This document shows, one piece after another, positions 5,603 through 8,296 of a DNA stretch of 8,296 nucleotides (position 1 is the first letter of the stretch; every line of letters starts with the position of its first letter). The stretch spans positions 1 through 8,296 of the forward strand of contig CADCQX010000218.1 of assembly GCA_902803695.1 (NCBI GenBank), written 5' to 3'. The notes beneath the pieces were generated by a model that was given only the letters and a program-made list of their open reading frames with translations, was not told the origin of the DNA and searched no databases. This DNA is from Oscillospiraceae bacterium. Lineage in GTDB: Bacteria > Bacillota > Clostridia > Saccharofermentanales > Saccharofermentanaceae. The translations under genes were made by a program, and so were the position numbers.

Positions 5603-7114
5603 ATGGCACAAATAAGCGTACAGAATCTGTCTTTCTCATATGAAAGCAGTTATCACAATATTTTCGAGAACGTATCTTTTTCGATAGATACGGATTGGAA
5701 GCTGGGTTTTATCGGACGTAACGGTAAGGGTAAATCTACTTTTCTTAATCTGCTCCTGGGAAAATATGAGTATAGCGGTACGATCAAAACAGACTTGCGT
5801 TTTGACTATTTTCCGTACGTTCTATCAGATATTGAAAAAACTGCGGATGAGCTGTCAGAAGAGTGGAAGCCTGGCGTTGAGAACTGGCGTATCTTATGCG
5901 AGCTTAATCTTATGGATGTCGATCCGGAACTTATGTATCGTCCGATAAGGACATTGAGTTTTGGTGAGAGGACCAAGGTAATGCTGGCGGTATTGTTCTC
6001 AGGGGAGAATGATTTTCTTCTTATCGACGAGCCGACTAACCATCTGGATAAAGAAGCAAGGGAAACCATCAAGAAGTATCTGGCATCAAAGAAAGGCTTT
6101 ATTCTCGTATCCCATGACAGAGACCTTCTGGATGCATGTATCGATCATGTACTTGTATTGAACAGATCTTCTATAGAAGTGCAGGCAGGTAACTTCAGTT
6201 CATGGTGGGAAAACAAGGAAAAGGCTGATGCTTTTGCAAAAGCGGAGAATGAGAAACACGCAAGAGAGATAGGAAGGCTCAAGTCTGCTATGGACAGAGC
6301 TTCATCGTGGGCTGATAAGAGTGAGAGTACCAAGATCGGTTATGATCCGATCAAGGAGCATGACAGGACCAAGAATGCGAGAACATACATAAGCAGCAAG
6401 ACAAAGAAGATGGAAGCACGGGCTAAGTCTTTTGAAAAGAGGATGGAAAAAAACATCGAACAGAAGGAAGGACTTCTTAAGGATGTTGAGCAGATCAGAG
6501 ATCTGAGACTTACGGGTCTGAAGCATTACAAAGACAGACTTATCGAATGCAAGGATCTATCCTTCAAATACAATGACTCTGATGTTCCGGCATTTGAAGG
6601 GTTGTCATTTGAGATAAAGCAGGGTGACAGGATCTTCCTGTCAGGCAAGAACGGATGCGGTAAATCAAGTCTTATCAGAGCGATATTGGATGGTGGCACA
6701 AGTGACAGATATGAGCTTTCCGGTGAACTTATGATAGCTCCGAACCTGGTTATCTCATATATCAATCAGGATACCTCTATGCTCAAGGGTGATCTCAGGA
6801 TGCATGCTTTTGAACACAAACTGGATTATTCCATGTTTTTGGCTGTTTTAAGGCATCTTGATTTTGAGCAGGTTCAGTTCGAGAAAAAGATGGAAGAGTT
6901 TTCGGAAGGACAGAAGAAAAAGGTTCTTATAGCAACGAGTATCATGACTCCTGCACACCTATATATCTGGGATGAGCCACTCAATTATGTTGATGTTTTC
7001 TCGAGGATGCAGCTGGAAAAACTGATCGAGGACTATAAGCCTACAATGCTCATAGTTGAACACGATACAAAGTTTGCGGAGAAACTTGCTACCAAGACTT
7101 GCGAAATGCTATGA
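5603..7114 (+). CDS. ABC-F ribosomal protection protein, Lsa-type
   Basis: This is a 503-residue soluble ABC protein with two ATPase domains and no membrane segment. Domain 1 has Walker A GRNGKGKST (38-46), signature LSFGERTKV (118-126) and Walker B FLLIDEPTNHLD (138-149), followed by SHDRD. A charged, helical interdomain linker (about 205-315) is the part that reaches the peptidyl-transferase centre in ABC-F proteins. Domain 2 has Walker A GKNGCGKSS (348-356), signature FSEGQKKKV (433-441) and Walker B LYIWDEPLNYVD (453-464). Size and motifs such as NVSFSIDTDWKLGFIGRNG and GNFSSWWENK match the Lsa group (Lsa(A) is about 498 residues), which displaces lincosamides, pleuromutilins and streptogramin A from ribosomes. 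The ATG at 5603 follows AAGGAGG (5592-5598). The in-frame TTG at 5477 is rejected because that stretch forms the leader RNA. Expression is probably attenuator-controlled. Drug range cannot be read from sequence; a housekeeping translation role is possible. Confidence 0.93.
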   Translation: MAQISVQNLSFSYESSYHNIFENVSFSIDTDWKLGFIGRNGKGKSTFLNLLLGKYEYSGTIKTDLRFDYFPYVLSDIEKTADELSEEWKPGVENWRILCELNLMDVDPELMYRPIRTLSFGERTKVMLAVLFSGENDFLLIDEPTNHLDKEARETIKKYLASKKGFILVSHDRDLLDACIDHVLVLNRSSIEVQAGNFSSWWENKEKADAFAKAENEKHAREIGRLKSAMDRASSWADKSESTKIGYDPIKEHDRTKNARTYISSKTKKMEARAKSFEKRMEKNIEQKEGLLKDVEQIRDLRLTGLKHYKDRLIECKDLSFKYNDSDVPAFEGLSFEIKQGDRIFLSGKNGCGKSSLIRAILDGGTSDRYELSGELMIAPNLVISYINQDTSMLKGDLRMHAFEHKLDYSMFLAVLRHLDFEQVQFEKKMEEFSEGQKKKVLIATSIMTPAHLYIWDEPLNYVDVFSRMQLEKLIEDYKPTMLIVEHDTKFAEKLATKTCEML

Positions 7115-7150
7115 TTAAGTTAAGAAATAATAGTATCGGAGGTAAGGTCT

Positions 7151-7498
7151 ATGTCAAAAGTTATTATCCAATTTCTAGATGAAAAGATCGAAGATTACGA
7201 CAAGATCGTCGGAAGTCTCTTAGCTGAAAGCGAATCGGAACTTGTTAAGATCGTTCCTGTGGGAAAAGATGTGGTTGTCGTCTGCCTCGAGAAGTATTAT
7301 GCAAGGAACGGCAGTTATGCTTCGCTGACTGTCATCCTCGAAAACGTTGAAGGTGGCAATCTCGCTACTGTTATCGGATACGGTGGCGGTGAAGGAATCT
7401 TTAACGACAGCCTCGGAGCTAATTCCAAGTTTGCCGATAAAGCCGCTGAAATCCTCGGAAGCTACGGCTACAAGACAAGGGAAGAGACTAAGCAGTAA
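7151..7498 (+). CDS. Small DUF6054-like protein
   Basis: This is a 115-residue cytoplasmic protein without signal peptide or membrane segment. GGAGG (7138-7142) lies 8 bases before the ATG. The central VCLEKYYARNGSYASLTVILE stretch and the glycine-rich YGGGEGIFNDSLGANSKF motif followed by a C-terminal helix (ADKAAEILGSYGY) resemble what I remember of DUF6054, a short uncharacterised Firmicutes family; I cannot confirm this by search. It starts 36 bases after the ABC-F stop with no terminator or promoter between, so the two are probably co-transcribed and share the attenuator. No function can be assigned. Confidence 0.85.
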   Translation: MSKVIIQFLDEKIEDYDKIVGSLLAESESELVKIVPVGKDVVVVCLEKYYARNGSYASLTVILENVEGGNLATVIGYGGGEGIFNDSLGANSKFADKAAEILGSYGYKTREETKQ

Positions 7499-7502
7499 AC
7501 TG

Positions 7503-7577
7503 ATCCCCCTGAAGATCTTCTTTTGAAACTTTTTTATTTTAAAGGTGATTCTAAAGATAGAAGAACTTCAGGGGGAT
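7503..7577 (+). repeat. Long inverted repeat covering the lipoprotein ribosome binding site
   Basis: ATCCCCCTGAAG (7503-7514) and CTTCAGGGGGAT (7566-7577) are perfectly complementary over 12 bp. After one A/A mismatch, TCTTCT (7516-7521) pairs with AGAAGA (7559-7564). The loop is about 37 bases and T/A-rich. The left arm starts 4 bases after the DUF6054-like stop codon. The right arm contains the AGGGGG that serves as ribosome binding site for the ATG at 7582. No T-run follows the right arm, so it is not a classical terminator. It could mask translation on read-through RNA. Confidence 0.7.
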
Positions 7578-7581
7578 TATT

Positions 7582-8296
7582 ATGAAAAAACGACTTTTGA
7601 CCTTGTTCATCGCTTTGACTGTCCTGGCCTCAGGATGCGATATCAAAGATGACGAACAGGAACAAAGAGATATCAATATAAGAACAAAACCGACTGAGAC
7701 AGAGACTTCGGTCGTTGAACCGTCTCTTGAACCTACAACTATTAAGGCACCTGAGCCGCAGGAGGATTTGGTATCTGTTTCCTTCCTGGAGGATGGTACA
7801 CCGGTATTCTCACATCTTCAGTACATAGTGGCGAATTGGGATGATGTTAATCTCAATTTTGCTCATGACATGGAAGATTTCTATTATCTCGACAGCTATG
7901 TTGTTACCATGCAGACATGGTATCAGCAGATGGAAGCGAGGACTGCGATAAGTTATACTGCAGACTATGCTCTTTTGTACTATCCAAGGACTTTTACGGA
8001 ATTTATCTATGAAGATCCAAACGGTTTTCTCGGAACCAAAGAGATGGAGATGAGCGACAGTAACGGTCTCACTATAGTTATCACTTATCCGTATTTTACT
8101 GTTGATACTCCTGATGCCGCGAAGATCAATGAGGAGATAGATGAGTTTATAAGTGAACACGATCCTCTTTGCGGTGATTCCAATATCGGCTTCAGAGTTT
8201 TCGAGAATAAGGGACTATATACATACGTCATCTACTACGGAGACAGTTTCAGCGAGGCAAGGTTTTTCCCTGTTACACTGAATTCCAAGGGTGAGA
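7582..8296 (+). CDS. Putative lipoprotein, C-terminus outside window
   Basis: The frame is open from ATG 7582 to the right edge, giving 238 visible residues. The N-terminus MKKRLLTLFIALTVLASGC is a lipoprotein signal with the modified cysteine at residue 19. The -3 residue is Ala where Leu is commoner, which the lipobox still tolerates. A Glu/Thr/Pro-rich spacer (about 20-60, with repeated TE and EP pairs) follows, then a globular part from about residue 62. The stretch GLTIVITYPYFTVDTPDAAKINEEIDEFI, a strand followed by a helix containing a KIN motif, is reminiscent of the DUF4163/DUF3298 region of RsiV- and PdaC-like extracellular proteins; this is a weak resemblance. AGGGGG (7570-7575) is the ribosome binding site at a 6-base spacing. 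The product should be tethered to the outer face of the membrane. Function is unknown, and it is probably not a partner of the ABC-F gene. Confidence 0.85.
   Translation, partial: MKKRLLTLFIALTVLASGCDIKDDEQEQRDINIRTKPTETETSVVEPSLEPTTIKAPEPQEDLVSVSFLEDGTPVFSHLQYIVANWDDVNLNFAHDMEDFYYLDSYVVTMQTWYQQMEARTAISYTADYALLYYPRTFTEFIYEDPNGFLGTKEMEMSDSNGLTIVITYPYFTVDTPDAAKINEEIDEFISEHDPLCGDSNIGFRVFENKGLYTYVIYYGDSFSEARFFPVTLNSKGE

Noticed and set aside
7511..7540. Possible terminator after the DUF6054-like gene (GAAGATCTTC then a T-rich run)
   Set aside because: The 10-base palindrome can form only a 3-bp stem with a usable loop, and the T-run is 8 or more bases away, so no intrinsic terminator is supported.
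7810..8160. Minus-strand open frame opposite the lipoprotein gene
   Set aside because: No ribosome binding site and no recognisable protein; the plus frame has a lipoprotein signal, a good binding site and continuous coding.

Overview
The window looks like chromosomal DNA from a gut or rumen Clostridia bacterium (Lachnospiraceae or Oscillospiraceae type). The reasons are moderate-to-low GC, strong AGGAGG-type ribosome binding sites, a GH95 fucosidase, secreted DUF6273/DUF4214 proteins and an Lsa-type ABC-F gene. This assignment is inferred from gene content, not from a marker gene.

Left part (1-5136): the 3' end of a GH95 alpha-L-fucosidase gene runs rightward from the window edge to 643. 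It meets, tail to tail across a hairpin terminator, two leftward genes (710-2821 and 2920-5136). These encode secreted paralogues with the same layout: signal peptide, DUF6273-like domain, middle beta-rich segment, Pro/Thr linker, two DUF4214 domains. The penultimate DUF4214 block is almost identical between the two genes, while the sequence on both sides has diverged.

Middle (5137-5602): a 466-base AT-rich divergent region. Its right half reads as the leader RNA of the ABC-F gene. It holds a candidate extended -10 promoter, a three-codon upstream ORF (Met-Arg-Lys-stop), a 15-bp helix starting at that ORF's stop codon, a competing antiterminator helix, a clean intrinsic terminator (12-bp stem, GTAT loop, six T) and a hairpin holding the ABC-F ribosome binding site. 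Together these form a complete ribosome-mediated attenuator, probably induced by drugs acting at the peptidyl-transferase centre. This is the most interesting part of the window.

Right part (5603-8296): the ABC-F ribosome-protection protein is followed after 36 bases by a small DUF6054-like protein, probably on the same transcript. Next comes a lipoprotein gene that runs off the right edge. Its ribosome binding site lies in one arm of a long inverted repeat whose other arm directly follows the DUF6054-like stop codon, so translation from read-through RNA may be blocked.

No tRNA, rRNA, CRISPR array, transposase or prophage gene was seen.
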